Position numbers and translations under genes: made by a program
Shown here: positions 24,101-36,000 of the stretch, piece after piece
Layout of the letters: every line of letters begins with the position of its first letter
Position numbering within the stretch: position 1 is the first letter of the stretch
Notes under the pieces: generated by a model
Seen by the model: only the letters and a program-made list of their open reading frames with translations
Database searches by the model: none
Told to the model about the DNA's origin: nothing
Assembly (NCBI GenBank): GCA_947579665.1
Contig: OX388345.1
Location: 58,457,454-58,521,453 of the forward strand
Reading direction: 5' to 3'
Length of the DNA stretch: 64,000 nucleotides
Source of the DNA: Sympetrum striolatum
Lineage: Eukaryota; Arthropoda; Insecta; Odonata; Libellulidae

Positions 24101-27100
24101 GGATTAACCAGAAGTAAAGGAGATGTGAAATAAAGAAAAGATTCTTTGGCTCCAAGATGGATCTGTCGCAATCGGTGTGAGTTGCTCTCATTGTAAAAGC
24201 TTCGAAGGCGGAAAGTTTCAAAAATATGATGTTTTCTATTAGAAAGTATATTGCATTAGCGTTTGAAAATTACGTATTTCAATGCGCTTCCTAATTGTTT
24301 GTTTGAGATTCGAGAATAACGAATTTGAGCATATTATATACCATTGAAAAATAATGTAAAGTTATCAGATGTGATTAAGTTATCGGCAATGGGGCATGTA
24401 TAAATGAATGACTGTAAATTACAAGAGGTAGCACAAATACCTTCCAAAGATTGACCGATTGTAATTTTCACTCTCCGTTACGCCATCAATAAAGGCTGCG
24501 GTAGTGATAGGAACGGTTTCTGTAGAACATCAAATTTTACGAAAATGTGGTGTTTTATCGATTTTCCGGCGATTTCCAAGGGAAAAAAATTTCTATTATA
24601 ATAAAAACATAAGGAAAAAATAACGTCACATAAAGAATGTCCATTGTTTTCAAAGCTTCTAGATCGAACTCGAGAAAATATAAATTCAGGATACTTCCAA
24701 TAAAATATTGTGGATAATTAATAGCCCATAAACTCCCTCCTAACTCCCACAAGCTCATTCATTCGTTTCAAATAGCGATAATATGCTTTTCAAAAAATAA
24801 AAATAAAATTTCTCGCCGTGCCAAAGTTCACTTCTTTTGTTATAATACAGATATGATGTGGAATGTATAATTTACGGTGATTTTCAACATGGACATTGTA
24901 TTGTGGGCATTAGCCTTGGTGCTTTTTCCCCAAATATAAAGCCCTTAAAAGATCGTTGAGTTTAATTCCTCAATGCATATAATTTTAGAATCGTTTTCCT
25001 TTATTCGTGTGATTAACCACGATATTGATTCCGTTTTGGTTGTACTGAAGGCATGGCCAGAGGGACGCAATTGAAGCCACTGCTTCTGGACTCAACAGGC
25101 GACAAAAGATATTTTTCCTAAATTTGGTGATACTGTAAAAAGATTTCAGAACAAAATAGCCGCCATGTTAAAAGATTCGTTAAACGAGTTCCTCGCACAA
25201 ATCAAGTTTAAGTGATTATTTCATTTAAATGTGAATATACGAGTACATTGCCTATTTACCCTATTTATTGCTTCCGGAAGTCCAATAATCACGATTACGC
25301 ACGATCCGGTTGAAGAAAAATAGATATCATTATGCTTTATTTCTTTATCTTACTGCAAGCTTAAGTTTATCGACAAAGTAGATTAGCATCACCTGTTTAC
25401 ATCTCCTTCTCTTCAAGTGTTCTTATCATTTTAAAAATTTCATAGAATAAAAACTCAGAATACAAGGAGAAAAACTTCTTCAAAGATAATCTCCGACAAA
25501 TCATTTCACAAGCAAATCTTATGATGAATTTGCCGTTTACGTCAATGGATGCATTATTACTAAGGCTACAGTAGTTATATTATAATAAAAAATAACTATT
25601 TAGATTTCAAATAATTTATTTGCTATGAAATCGAAAGATATATTGAAGCATACATAAATTCTTATGCAAACCACAATGGCACCTTTTCATTCGTCCTCTC
25701 TTTGTTAAAGCGTTGGTAAAGTAACATAAATTTTACGCTTATACAGTTATATAGGCTTATAAGTCATCCAATTTTTAAATAATAATAATAACCATTTATT
25801 TCACTTCAGAGAAAAAGGATAGAAACTTGAAAAAAAAGTTTGTATATTATAAAAAGAAATATTAATTATAAATTATATTATAAAAAGAAATATTAACTAT
25901 AAGTGAAACTTGGATATCTTAAAAGGAATCCTTATACAGGGACTGTCATATTTTGTATTATGCATCAGAAATGTTTTGAGATAGTGGATACAAAATAAGT
26001 ATCATGGAAAATGAAGAAAGAAACAAAATAAATTTAACTTAACAACTTAAATTTGCTGTGTGAAAACAGGTAGATTATTATTAAAATGGGCACAGAATAC
26101 CACGCATTTAGATAAACTTCTAAATCAATTTGATTTAAAAGCCAAAAAATACGAGTACTACATATAATATGATTTTTTTGTTATTTATTATTCATAGATA
26201 CGAGGAAACATTCATAGGAACAGAACAATAATAAGTAAAATAAACTCCAAAAAAGTGTTCTTCATTTCTACATCTTCCGCTCTTGATTCCTTTCATAATA
26301 AAATATTTTCGCACGCGCCTTAATTAGAGATTAGCACGAGTAAGGGAGTCGTTGGAATCGGAAGGTCTCAATGCGAGAACCAACTGAGCACGAAAACCCC
26401 ACTCATTCCACGTGACCCAAATTTTCTGTGCGTATATTTTCTCAAGGACGTCGACAAGCGGTATCTCCGATGGAAAGCTAACTGCCGGTAGAATGTTTCA
26501 CCACCAATTTTCCTCATAAGGCTAACTAGAGAATTAAATTTAGCTCATTTAATTAGAGCTACCTGCAGTGGTGAACGGACATTCAATGCTTTACCGTGCT
26601 TGCTTATTTACTTTAAGAATTGAGGTTTCCATTGTACATTACAAGGTAAACAATTTCCAAATCAAACAAAAATCAGTACGTGATAAGCTATATAGGTTAG
26701 CTATTGTTTCAGTTATCAAGGAAAGAGCAAGTGACAGTCAATCGTTTTCATAATAATCCAATAAGATAATCTAAATATAAATAAATCCTATTTGGCGATG
26801 CATTCACTTTGTTTACCGCTTTGGCACTAATGAGAATATACCGTGAGCATCGACGAAGATGTATGGTTAGCGCTACGTGCAGTTTGACAAATGGCTCTTT
26901 GACCTAGATAAGTCACAATTTAGGAAGTGTTTCTGATACCCATGTATAAAAAGCCATATCGTTAGAAAAGATAATAATGATGTAATTAAATCATTCATTA
27001 TGTCATGGAATTGGACGTCATAATTATTTCGGTTGCAAGATTACGTTTGGCAATTAGAGATTTTTCTCTTTCTTTAGTTCCTACCTTTTGTTCAGACTGT

Positions 27101-27719
27101 GGTCTCGGTGACATTTCAAGACTTTTCTGGGTCTTCCAGACGCCAACTATTTTCACTCCACCAATTTCAAGATGGCACTCTGCTTCTTTATTATCAAGCT
27201 GTTGGGAATTCGCTAAAGTACGACGTGACCAACAATTCGACGATAGAAAATTCAGTTTCTACGCCAAAGTAAACCGTCCCCGATTTATAATTATAGACTA
27301 TACTGCATTTTTATGTTCTGCTAGATTTATTAATGCAAACATTGAAATTGGATTTTCGGTCATCAGATAATTCTGCAGATGTGAAGTAAATTCGCAAGTT
27401 CTAGCGCGTTTGTGAATACGAAGCGATTATGACAAGAGATTATTGGGAATTCACGCATTGAAAAGATATTTCATGAATTATATACTTCACTGGCGAAAAT
27501 CATACCTAAAAGTGCTAGTATATACATACCTTTTGGGTTTTAACGCGATAAAATACATGATTTCCTCCATCTAAGACTGTAATAAAGTAATTCTGGAGCT
27601 GCAAACAATGCTTGTCACAAAATTGACTATCATTGAAAGACTTTAACAAACAAGATATAGCTACCATTTACGCCTTCCTTGTAACATCTAATAACTTACC
27701 GAATATATCTACCGTAATG
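24101..27719. other. Intergenic, no gene seen
   Basis: AT-rich sequence with no supported gene. The longest open frame (27005-27370, 121 codons) has no recognisable domain. A short direct duplication lies at about 25845-25906, where a ~31-bp AT-rich unit (ATTATAAAAAGAAATATTAA core) occurs twice in tandem. Confidence 0.4.
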
Positions 27720-28265
27720 ATCATCTAACCCCATATCAATTATAAATGTTTATGTGAAGTTAAGGTGGATGAAGATTGAACATGGAAAAATTTTCAAATT
27801 ATCAGTGTTCATTTATAAAATATTGTCTTCGAAATCTCCTGATTATCTGTATGATTTTATCCTTAAGAATCTCAATGAATCTGCTACACTTGTCAGATCC
27901 AGAAGAAAATTTAATAATCCTAAATGCCGAACTAATGTATGTCAGGTATCTATCATTAACTTAGGTTTAAAAGTATGGAATAGCCTTCCAGATAATACGA
28001 CAAAGTCCCCTAGTTTACATTAATTCAAAAACAAAAACACAAGAAATGAATAGTACTTTTAATTTCTTGTGTTTTTGTTTTGTTATCTACTTGCATTGTA
28101 TGTATAAATTCAAATTAAAATAGTCTTATTTGTAATACCATATGTATTCATAATCCCATTTTTTGTTTACTTTCTTCTGCCACTGAGTATTTGTAAGTTG
28201 TGTATATTGTTAAAATGTTCTAAAGGACACTGTCCTAGAGCAATAAATATGTTATTATTATTATT
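27720..28265 (+). mobile_element. 3' fragment of a CR1/Jockey-like LINE
   Basis: An open frame at 27754-28023 encodes the usual C terminus of this RT class, ending NLGLKVWNSLPDNTT (the xLWNSLP signature). A short 3' UTR with hairpins follows (AGGAC-ACTGTCCT near 28225), then AATAAATATG and a TTA trinucleotide tail at about 28250-28265. It is 5'-truncated. The tail closely resembles that of the LINE at 60.6-61.9 kb (AATAAATATATTATTATT), so both may belong to one family. Confidence 0.75.
28028..28081. repeat. Perfect 20-bp stem, 14-nt loop hairpin in LINE 3' UTR
   Basis: The left arm (28028-28047, AAAACAAAAACACAAGAAAT) is exactly complementary to the right arm (28062-28081). It sits just past the stop codon of the LINE fragment. 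It may be a structure used in target-primed reverse transcription, or a template-switch product. Confidence 0.85.
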
Positions 28266-28667
28266 GATGGATTTTCGTGCACCTTAGTTTAGAAAGGTAT
28301 CTGGTTACACAATTTGTATAAAGAATTTTTGAAACACATACCTCGCCTTAAATGAAAAGCGATGCATTGAAAATTTCTGCTGTGAAATAGCAGTAAAATC
28401 TGCTTCCGCGCTTATGAGATCTCATTTGGAGTCGAAATAGCTTCATATAGTTACAATCGACGTTAGAAGGAAAATATTTGTATCGTTTATTACCACCTTC
28501 ACTATTCCGCACTGATGACTGAAAAGTAGTCGCTCTTTTTACCTGTGATTCTTCGACTATTCGAGATACTATCTACTCGAATTTTAAATAGTCTTTTTAA
28601 CCGAAGATAACTTTTTATATGTAAATAGATTTAGTTTACTCCCAAGGAGAAACGGGTATGAACAAAT

Positions 28668-28737
28668 CTGACTGGACCAGGACTCGAACAGGGTTTGCAA
28701 TTTGCCGGATTGTTTCTTTAACCATTTGAGCCATTTA
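28668..28737 (-). repeat. tRNA-derived SINE head (A and B box-like)
   Basis: On the minus strand TGGCTCAAATGGTTAAAG resembles a tRNA D-arm / A box. It is followed about 30 nt later by TGTTCGAGTCC, a near-perfect B box. The acceptor stem is not complementary, so this is not a functional tRNA. Confidence 0.6.
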
Positions 28738-28740
28738 ATT

Positions 28741-29377
28741 GTTCAACGTAATCAGGGGGGTCGTTATTCATTTCCTTAGTCTTATCCTAGATAGAAGCTA
28801 CAAAAGCGACTCCTGGTTGAATGAGTTGTTTTCTCTGTGACGTAGTAGTAATCGTCTTCAAATTTCGTCGTGCGTATGAACTTCATTTTGCGAAATGCGT
28901 TATAGTTCAGCGGGTTTTCTTAATTATTATACTGAAATATATGCATAATTCAACCCTTGGTGTGCTCTTTTTTAAATCTCATTTTAGAATGAAACTAGAA
29001 AAATTTCGTTCAGTGTTACAAGAATTTTGAGTTATTTCATTTGTCCCGGAAGGCAAAAAGTTGGTAAGGATTGCCAATGGATGCAATTTGAAGCGACTGA
29101 ATTAGATGAAGTTTGTCGAAACATAATTGGTTCCCCAAAAGTATAGTATGGCATTGCTGATTCATCATAAGGCAACAAAGGCGGATTGTTGAAACAAAAT
29201 CTGGGAGCGTTAAATTCATTACTACTTTATCGTCGGTCTATAATAATACCTATTTAAAGACTAAGAGAATTTTAATATTATATATTGTGTGTATAAGTGT
29301 GATTTGATTGCAGAATTTAGCTTGATTTGGGAAGATCAAATACCATACTACAATTTTCCCTGATAGAATAAAAAGTT
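28741..29377. other. Intergenic, no gene seen
   Basis: Short chance frames only; no domain or repeat recognised. Confidence 0.35.
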
Positions 29378-29380
29378 TTA

Positions 29381-29645
29381 AGCTCGGTTCACACGGTGCA
29401 TGTCTTCTAGCTTGATTCCTTGCTTGGAACCCTGCATGCTCGCTAGCATGAAAATTTCGTGTCTGCCTGCTGCTGGGCATGCTCCCTTGCTTGATTTTGA
29501 GAAATAGGACAGGTGCTATTTTTCCTGCATGTTTCGCTGATGGTTGGTTGCTAAGCGTTGCTAGCTGAACTATATACTGCTAGCAAGCATGCAAAGATCC
29601 ACGCAAAGAATCAAGCTAGAAAACATACACCGTGTGAACCGGGCT
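29381..29645. mobile_element. 265-bp MITE with ~68-bp terminal inverted repeats, TSD TTA (Harbinger-like)
   Basis: The left end begins AGCTCGGTTCACACGG; the right end, reverse-complemented, begins AGCCCGGTTCACACGG. The arms stay alignable for about 68 bp with few mismatches, including the shared CTAGCTTGATTC block. TTA flanks both sides (29378-29380 and 29646-29648). There is no coding capacity. The 3-bp TTA duplication fits a PIF/Harbinger-mobilised MITE, though its ends differ from those of the Harbinger element at 16.9 kb. Confidence 0.85.
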
Positions 29646-29648
29646 TTA

Positions 29649-31060
29649 CTCTGCTGTCCAATAACTTCTTCGGAAAACAATCGTGCTTCAGAATGTGCTC
29701 TATCTCCCGTATTTACTCCTAAATTTTCCCTACAGTTCTATCTTCGTATGATTTTCGCTAGAACTTTTAAGTACTCAATCGGTCTGCTGGCTTTATCGTC
29801 AGTTAAAAATTCCTTGAATTGTTCAATTGTATCCAACTCCAGTGCTACTCGGAAAACCTTTTCTTTTCGGTTAAGCGGCATCACTTTGGTTTAGGTTTTA
29901 TTTATTTTCAGGCTTTACGTCCTGGACCCTCCTTGAGATTAGAATTTTTAACTTTGTTCCTTTTGCTGAATATTTCCGTTTCGCTTTGCCACTTGGCCAT
30001 ATAATAAATAAATAAATATCACATGCAAATCACAACATACTTCTTGTCTCTTGATCTCCTATCTCACCTTCTGTCTTTTGCTTGGATTCATTTATTCTTG
30101 GCAGGAAATCAAGAAAATTGAAATACAATGCTTGGTTTGAGAGATCTCTAATTAAGAATGCTCTTCGTGTGTTTTCGCGAGAATGTAAATAGAGGCGCGC
30201 GCGTCGCATTGTTACGTCACGCCGCGAGGGAGGAATGGCATGATAATGGCCTCCGTCATTTTCTTTCGAAAACCCATCGCTGGCATGCGGATGAACCATT
30301 GAGTGGAAGAGATCTTTTAATGGGCGTGATCTTCGTGGGTCGAGGGAAATTTGTGGGGAGGGCCACCCACACTCCTCTACCGTTCCTTTCCCACGCCTAT
30401 ACTCGATCGCATTCCAATTCACCCCAAATATGTTCACGGCACTTTTTTCATTAGAACTGACTTTTACAGGGATTTAAGGGTTGGTAATTTATTAAAACCT
30501 CTTAGTAGAGCTCCTCGACCGGTGGGAAGTTGCGCCCTAGGATGCCGCGAAATAATTTTTTGAGGTTTATTTCTTAAAATTTCGATAATTGATTGTATCG
30601 TTAACTCGTGGGAATACTTAAAAATGAGATGTATCTCGGTTCTATTAGAATCTTATGATTAACAATTTTAATCCTACATCCAGTTATTTTCTTTTATGTT
30701 GATTAAAACTAATACAAGAAATTAAAATAATTAAAAGAAATCAAACAAAAATATATTAAAATAAAGGAATAAATTGAATTGAAAGTAAGAGGGCGCCCAT
30801 TGTTGACAATTCATTTGCCTGTCATAATCAAAAGCAACCATATTCATACTTAATCAACCATATTTATAAGTTTACCTCCATCGAGATCCCTTTAACTAAA
30901 CCATTTAAAAGTACAGTAAGTGCTTTGGCTTTGTTGGAATGCTGCATCGCCAGGTAACGACATCAAAAAGCAGGATATTTAGAGTACATATTACGAAATA
31001 TAGGATAGAAAAAGGGTAACGGAAATTGCAAAAATTAACTCCTGAAGCGAATGCGATAAA
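29649..31060. other. Intergenic, no gene seen
   Basis: Includes a GC-richer patch at about 30180-30430 with overlapping open frames on both strands (e.g. 30030-30437 minus, 135 codons). None shows a recognisable domain or splice context. Confidence 0.35.
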
Positions 31061-31062
31061 AG

Positions 31063-31138
31063 TTGACTGTACTTGGACTCGAATCCGAAACTTCCTCTTT
31101 CGAAGCGGATACTCTACCTGCTGATATATCTCGCCTAG
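31063..31138 (-). repeat. tRNA-like pseudogene / SINE head
   Basis: Minus strand reads GGCGAGATATATCAGCAGG then TAGAG (D-arm-like), an anticodon-arm-like segment, and GGATTCGAGTCC, a perfect B box / T-arm. The acceptor ends do not pair, so it is scored as tRNA-derived rather than a functional tRNA. Confidence 0.6.
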
Positions 31139-31589
31139 AAGTCTATCGAAACATCTTAATCTCTTGGCCGAATATGCTGGGAGAAAACGATCAGTTTTTC
31201 AGTTCGTTTCCTGAATGATTAATAAATCATTTATCGGTTACCATGATCATCTGATAAGGTGTATTTTAAACCTTCATCAGGATCAACAAGCAAGTGAATC
31301 ACTGTAGATAGAATTGATAATATTTTTGTTTCCGTATACTTTGCATCATTCCTACTACCGTACTCTGATGAATGGAATATTTTCATTTGTCATGTTGTAC
31401 AGGATAGAGAAAAATGTATCTTTCACTTTCTTTTTTCCCAGTCTTGATCTTGGCTGTGATGAAATGAAAATACACCGAGGTATGAGCGAATAATTGCACT
31501 AATCAAGGTTTCTCCTTACGGAATGCCAAGAAAAGTGTTACTCATAGAGTAATTGTGCTTCACTAACGTGGACATGTTCCGCTTATAGC

Positions 31590-31725
31590 AGTCTGGCTCA
31601 GTGAGGAAAGCAATGGCAAACCACCTCACTCCTCATCCTGCCTAGTAAACTTCATTCCTCTGTGCAAGCTCTTAGTAGCTTATATCGGAGGGGTTGAGGT
31701 ACCAACCGGCCTTCTGGCTGAATAT
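31590..31725 (+). repeat. Candidate SINE body or interspersed repeat
   Basis: A GC-richer block in AT-rich DNA containing GGCAAACCACCTCACTCCTC and TCGGAGGGGTTGAGGTACC. The wording resembles dispersed repeats of arthropods, but no second copy occurs in this window, so the call is tentative. Confidence 0.4.
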
Positions 31726-31830
31726 ATTACAGATACTTTGCATCAATGGTGACACACATTTCATTGTAAACAGCGCATAACTACAGTTGAGTATTTCAAT
31801 TTCCGGCATGGAGTTTTAATTTATTCAGTC

Positions 31831-31853
31831 TAAGGCCGGGTTCACACGGAGCC
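31831..31853 (+). repeat. Solo MITE-like terminus
   Basis: AAGGCCGGGTTCACACGGAG closely resembles the outer end of the 29.4 kb MITE (CGGTTCACACGG shared). No facing inverted copy is present within the next several kb, so this looks like a truncated element or a chance remnant. Confidence 0.5.
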
Positions 31854-32397
31854 ACTCGCAGCGCTACCATACCATAGAGTAATACCATAGTTTTGTGCTT
31901 GTTCATGTTGATATCGCATTACCGTGAAACTCATGAGATTATAGCCATAGTAAGTTTATTTCGTAAAAGCGATCAAGATTTGGACTTATGTTTCGAAAAA
32001 CCACAAAGTTAAGCCTTAACGTTTTCTATTCATTTCATGTTTATAAAAAGTAACTTTTAGATGACAGCGTAAATTGAGATGGAACGAGTATTCTAAACAG
32101 AAAAGAATTTAAAGCGGACATCTTCAATGTAGTGTATTTTAAACATTTTCAAACCAGCCAAAATACTCGGAAAAGTCTTAGTGTGAAGTAAACTCTATTT
32201 TGTTGGTAACATTTTGCCTTTACGTCAAAATATACTTCAATAGAAGTAGATTCTTATCAAGTAGCCCATGCTGAAAAAAAGTTGGCAATTCCCCCTGTAT
32301 AATCTAATGGAATATTAGGAGAAAATTTCGAAATTAGTATTAAGTATTATTATTTATTATTAGTAGATTAATTAAGAGAGAATTTCAAACGGTATCA

Positions 32398-32462
32398 TGT
32401 ATGGTGTATGGTATATATGTATATGTGTATATGTATATGGTATGGTGTATATGTATAATGTG
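32398..32462. repeat. TA/TG-rich microsatellite
   Basis: Irregular GTATATG / GGTATG units over about 65 bp. The surrounding 31.9-33.0 kb shows no gene. Confidence 0.7.
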
Positions 32463-32989
32463 TAAAAGCAATATTGTCGCGAAGCAAAATTTACTCCTTT
32501 TTACTCGTGTTTCCTTACGGGATGTTAATTACTCTCCCCATATGATGCAATAGAAGTCGAAACGAAATAAATTTTCACTCTTAATGGTTAGAGAGCACCG
32601 CTGGCAGATAGCAGGGGTATCTTTCAACGCTCCCTCCGAATTCGTCGGTCGGTGCAGGATGCATGAACTCAGCGAAGGAAGCGATTGATTAAGCATCTAC
32701 TTGACGGTAGTTCTTGTCCTTCCCAGCAGAAGCTAGCATTCAACCTAAGTATAAAGAAATTGTTGAGAGATTTTTGGTTCTTTGCTCGAATTTCCATAGC
32801 TCAAACTAAATTCTATCGGAAATCGAATAAATATCACCCATGGTTGAAATAATTCTCACTACTTTTCCAAAATGACGGAGAATATTTAATTAATATGGTC
32901 TAGCTGGGTATCGTTGAGTGACAAGCTAAAAATTAATTTTTTTGTGTTTTCTGCATATTTTACTCGAAGTATGCACAAATATTACGCAC

Positions 32990-33068
32990 AAATGGTCCCG
33001 ACAAGAAATCGAACCCGGGACGGCTTTTATTGGAGGTGAAAGCGCTACCCACTTGCATCTATGGAAGC
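32990..33068 (-). repeat. tRNA-derived SINE head
   Basis: Minus strand contains GATGCAAGTGGGTAGCGC (D-arm / A box-like) and, about 35 nt later, CCCGGGTTCGATTTC (B box-like). There is no closed cloverleaf. Confidence 0.55.
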
Positions 33069-36000
33069 CCTAAATTTCTCAGGACAAATTTCGGCTAGCA
33101 TAACGACCATCTCCTAGTTAAATTACTTATTTATTATTAAATATGATGCTAGTGGAATTTCTTTCGGTAGCAGCTCCAACCAATGTCGATGCAAAACTTA
33201 TTTCTAATCCCAATCCCTCACACTAGACGTCACACAAAAACGAATACTCCAAAATTATTATCACTACCCACAGACAGTATTTAAAAACCGTGACACTACA
33301 ACAAGATCTAATTTACATACATATCCCCAGTATCCATCAAAAACATGTGCTCGACAAATATTCTGTAATCTCAAAAACTAAATTTCACAGTTTTACAATG
33401 TCACTTTCCTGCCCAAAATGTCACTTCATCGTTTTCACATCGTCACTTTAAAAATATCCAAATAAAATTAAGCATAACAATATTTAATCCACTTAATTAC
33501 ATAAACTAGAGCAATTATTTTTAAACTCCTTTATATTTTTGGTAAGTTTTTGAAGACCTCTTCAGGCAACATATTCCATTATTTGACCCTTCTATTTATA
33601 AAAGAATATTTGGCGATTACAGCCCTTTGTTTCCTAAGTTTTAACTTGTGCTCGTGATCTCTTCAAGCAATATAACGCGGTAAATAGCTTATTGTATACA
33701 GTTAGTTGGAACGAATTCAGAGAATGCAGAATTCTTTCAATCGTGTCTACTCCTTGTTTGTATATGCACTGCATATTATTCAGTCATCAGCCAGAGGCCT
33801 GATGGGATTCACCATTATCTAGAAAATACTTTTTAAGGAGGGAAGGAGGCAAATAGGTAAGACGAGAATTGAAGTAGTCTGCCCTTGTTTTCTTCGCTGA
33901 CCCAGTATTTTTTAAGAGGGAAAAGTCTACAGCAGTGCAGTACCATGATCCCATGAATAACCTCTTCCATATAATTCAATAGAGAGTGCTAAAATAAAAC
34001 CATTACTTAGCATCACTGATTCCTCAGTATCTTTTATATTATCGCGAACTATATTAGTATGACTGAAGTGTAAGTAAATGAAAGATATATTTTCCTCCGT
34101 CCTGTATCCATGCATCCATCCATCGAGCAGTAGTAACTTTCGATCTGGTTTCCTCACTGGTGCGACGTTAAAACCAAATATCGTCTCAATTTCTCCTTAA
34201 TGAGGTCGCTTAATTTTTTTAATCGATGTTATTACTTCGATCAGTGGAAATGTTTCTCCTCAACAATGTCGTTTCGGTGGGTCATTGCTGAGGCGAGGCA
34301 TATTATTTATGGATGTGTGAAATTCATTGTATTTATTTGTAATATTTTCATAAGAATGCAAAAACTCCACGTGATGGACGCAGAGAGAAAATATTTACTT
34401 ATGGAAATGTATAATTTACGTCTGTTCCTTGAATTGTTTTTACGAATTTTTCTTTCCCGGGTTATAAAGGTGAATTCGCTGTTCTTTCAACATAACGCCT
34501 TTTCCTTTATGGATGGATTTTCTTATACTACCGGGATATGAACACCTTTAGAATTCCGATTTTTATTTTAAAGTTTGAAATACAGCTATGCCCTAACATT
34601 GAAATTAACTCATTGATATTATACGTTATAATGCTCTCGGAGTCACACAAATCAGTAAGAATATTCTAAGTCATCTTAAGATCTCCTAAATTCATAGCTA
34701 TTTTGACCAATTTTAAGAAAGAGTTCTCATTTATCAAATAATAAATGTTTAAGTTTCATAAAACGTGCCAATGGTTTCTTGCTTATAAAACTCTGAAATC
34801 AAATGTGTAATTTTATATTGATTGATTCTCTTTATGGGAAGTGTGCATAGGGTTTGAACTGTTGCTTACAATCTCCCTTGAAGACACCTTTTACATGCAC
34901 GAGTCGGAAGAAAGAGTCTCGAGCAGCGTTTGCTGAGGAGACGAAGGTTAATCTAGAGGATGAATTTCTTAGTTGCGGATGTGGTTTTCAAGTCCTACTC
35001 ACCTTTTTTTTAGAACTGTTACTTGGTGGCTTTTTTACACGTTTTATGGGTGTGATGTAATGGCCATGAACGCAACGTACGCTCAGTGCGATGCTCATTA
35101 ACGAAAGCCACTATATAGCTTTTAATCATTAATTAAGATGTTCATTTTTCAGAATAAAAAAGAAGAGAGATTATTTACTGAGAAAAGGGTATAAAGGCGA
35201 GTTTTCAAAATTAAGTCAGAATGCAATATTCAACAAACAAAAGAGGCAATTTAAAAATGTAAGGAACATAAAATATAAACGAATATTTTTGAGCAGAACC
35301 GGAATTCTGTAGTTACTTCTTGACTCCGGGAGCGAGTTTGTTATTTGCTGCTATTTTATAATTTACATTTAAGTAATGATTTTGTTAAATTCTGATTTTT
35401 TCCATAATTTTAAATCGAGAATATCAACTCGATCGACAAAAATCATATAGATTAGTAATAGATTTTTTTGTATCTAGAACGACACGGAAAATCACCAGCC
35501 AAAATAATATTGTGCTTTTCTTGTAGTAAGAATCTTATTAATCAGGTGAATAAGGTAGAAAGGGGCCGACATATTTTTGCGTTGAACATAATTTCTACAA
35601 GGTAATGATTTTTTATTTTAGCATTTTTCCATTCTTACACCGTTAATTCTGTAGTTCTCTATAATTATACGCATATTTCTTTTATTGTATGGTACTTTAT
35701 GAAGATTCATATACATCGATATGAATCTTCTAATCACACCTGCAATGCACTCTTGGTAATAATACAGAATTCTTATAATAATAATAATCATTATTAAATA
35801 AAAATTATTTCTGTAATTTATTTATTTATTTACTCAATTCTCACATACAGCATAACAATGCCAATTTACAGAGAAATTTAACAAATATACATTTATAAAA
35901 GTAATAAACATAAACAGTAAAAAAGAGACACAAAATGTATAGAAAAAAAAACAAAATAAATGGTAGATTTAACAATTATAAGGATCTGGTGTGTGCTCAG

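Noticed and set aside
27005..27370. 121-codon plus-strand frame
   Set aside because: No domain, no splice context and composition like its flanks; probably chance.
30030..30437. 135-codon minus-strand frame
   Set aside because: Overlaps another frame on the opposite strand in a GC-richer patch; no recognisable motif.
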